Shown here: piece by piece, positions 63,674-64,000 of the stretch
Layout: the number at the start of each line of letters is the position of its first letter
How positions within the stretch are numbered: the first letter of the stretch is position 1
Origin: JBBQUN01 sp963717115
GTDB lineage: Bacteria; Actinomycetota; Acidimicrobiia; Acidimicrobiales; SZUA-35
Length of the DNA: 64,000 bases
Assembly (NCBI GenBank): GCA_963717115.1
Contig: CAVQVO010000011.1
Coordinates: 1 to 64,000 of the forward strand
Direction of reading: 5' to 3'
Notes under the pieces: model-generated
Seen by the model: the letters and a program-made list of their open reading frames with translations, nothing else
Databases searched by the model: none
What the model was told of the DNA's origin: nothing
Position numbers and translations under genes: made by a program

Positions 63674-64000
63674 ATGCGAGTGAATGAGCGGATCCTGCCG
63701 GGCGGCGACGTCACGTTCGTCTTCACCGACATCGAGGGATCGACCAGACTCCTGAGGGAACTCGGTGACGAGCGATACGCAGAACTCCTGGAGCGCCACG
63801 ACGAGCTCCTTCGGATCTGTTGGGATCGACACCGCGGCATCGAGGTCGGAAACGAGGGGGATTCCTTCTTCGTCGTCTTCACGCAGCCGAGCGACGCCGT
63901 TCTCGCCTGCACCGAGGCCCAACTCGCCCTCGCCTCGGAGTCCTGGGGGCCCGGCGGGCAGATCCGGGTTCGTATGGGCATCCATTCCGGGATCGCGCAA
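63674..64000 (+). CDS. Class III nucleotidyl cyclase, N-terminal part (cut by window edge)
   Basis: The first 109 codons of a cyclase: LPGGDVTFVFTDIEGSTRLLRELGDERYAELLERHDELL with the metal Asp in FTDIEGST, the second in VGNEGDSFFVVF, then IRVRMGIHSG. This N-terminal placement is typical of cyclase-AAA/TPR-LuxR regulators, so the full protein is probably much longer. ATG 63674 starts the domain. The rest lies outside the window. Confidence 0.88.
   Translation, partial: MRVNERILPGGDVTFVFTDIEGSTRLLRELGDERYAELLERHDELLRICWDRHRGIEVGNEGDSFFVVFTQPSDAVLACTEAQLALASESWGPGGQIRVRMGIHSGIAQ

Overview
The window looks like a chromosomal segment of a high-GC actinobacterium. The evidence is the GC-rich third positions, many GTG starts, several leaderless-type promoters, and actinobacterial families: a DUF222/HNH 13E12-type protein, WS/DGAT, DinB/MDMPI-fold TIGR03083 and MDMPI-type proteins, an LLM (probably F420-dependent) oxidoreductase, MASE1/PP2C regulators and CtpF-like ATPase with universal stress proteins. 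A member of the Acidimicrobiia is my best guess, but nothing in the window proves the class. I saw no rRNA, tRNA, CRISPR array, insertion sequence or prophage.

Layout. 0-3 kb: a furA-katG peroxide-defence pair ending in a long perfect hairpin. 3-5 kb: a coiled-coil membrane protein and a lipoprotein. 5-6.3 kb: a coupled PhnY/PhnZ-type oxygenase pair, predicted to cleave an organophosphonate. 6.4-7.2 kb: arsenate reductase (frameshifted). 7.2-9.9 kb: a large unrecognised protein divergent from a TetR regulator, with matching palindromes at both ends of the regulator gene. 10-18.7 kb: a module like a dormancy/hypoxia regulon, with a P-type ATPase, three universal stress proteins, a membrane-anchored SagB-type nitroreductase and a K+ channel. 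A DosR-box-like site lies between the divergent stress-protein genes and recurs at 36.26 kb. 18.8-23.8 kb: lipid catabolism (acyl-CoA dehydrogenase, phosphotransferase, LLM oxidoreductase) and a class III cyclase, in a stretch with many apparent single-base insertions.

23.9-36 kb: a thrombospondin-type-3 repeat protein, a hydrolase, an acetyltransferase, two tiny membrane proteins, and a tight J-domain/P450/methyltransferase/PEP-swivel-domain gene set. These are followed by a 13E12-type HNH protein, TesB, a CYP153-like alkane hydroxylase, a regulator/membrane-protein pair and a hotdog thioesterase. 36-41 kb: a GerMN lipoprotein with a 42-bp tandem repeat, a stress protein, and a response regulator/kinase/GerMN lipoprotein set ordered like mtrA-mtrB-lpqB. 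41-50.6 kb: a YdeI-type protein, TIGR03083, WS/DGAT under a perfect palindrome, APH, DUF421, Rieske, and a 999-residue MASE1-PAS-GAF-PP2C-HATPase regulator.

50.6-64 kb: relics of a PfkB kinase and of a LuxR regulator, a PhzS-like monooxygenase, and a TrmO-AAC(3)-I fusion. These are followed by an ECF sigma/zinc-finger anti-sigma/ABC transporter operon, a TRAP-type binding lipoprotein (frameshifted), an MmyB-like regulator and a class III cyclase running off the end. Many broken genes are restored by removing single inserted bases and show no other decay, so sequence error is the leading explanation for those breaks.
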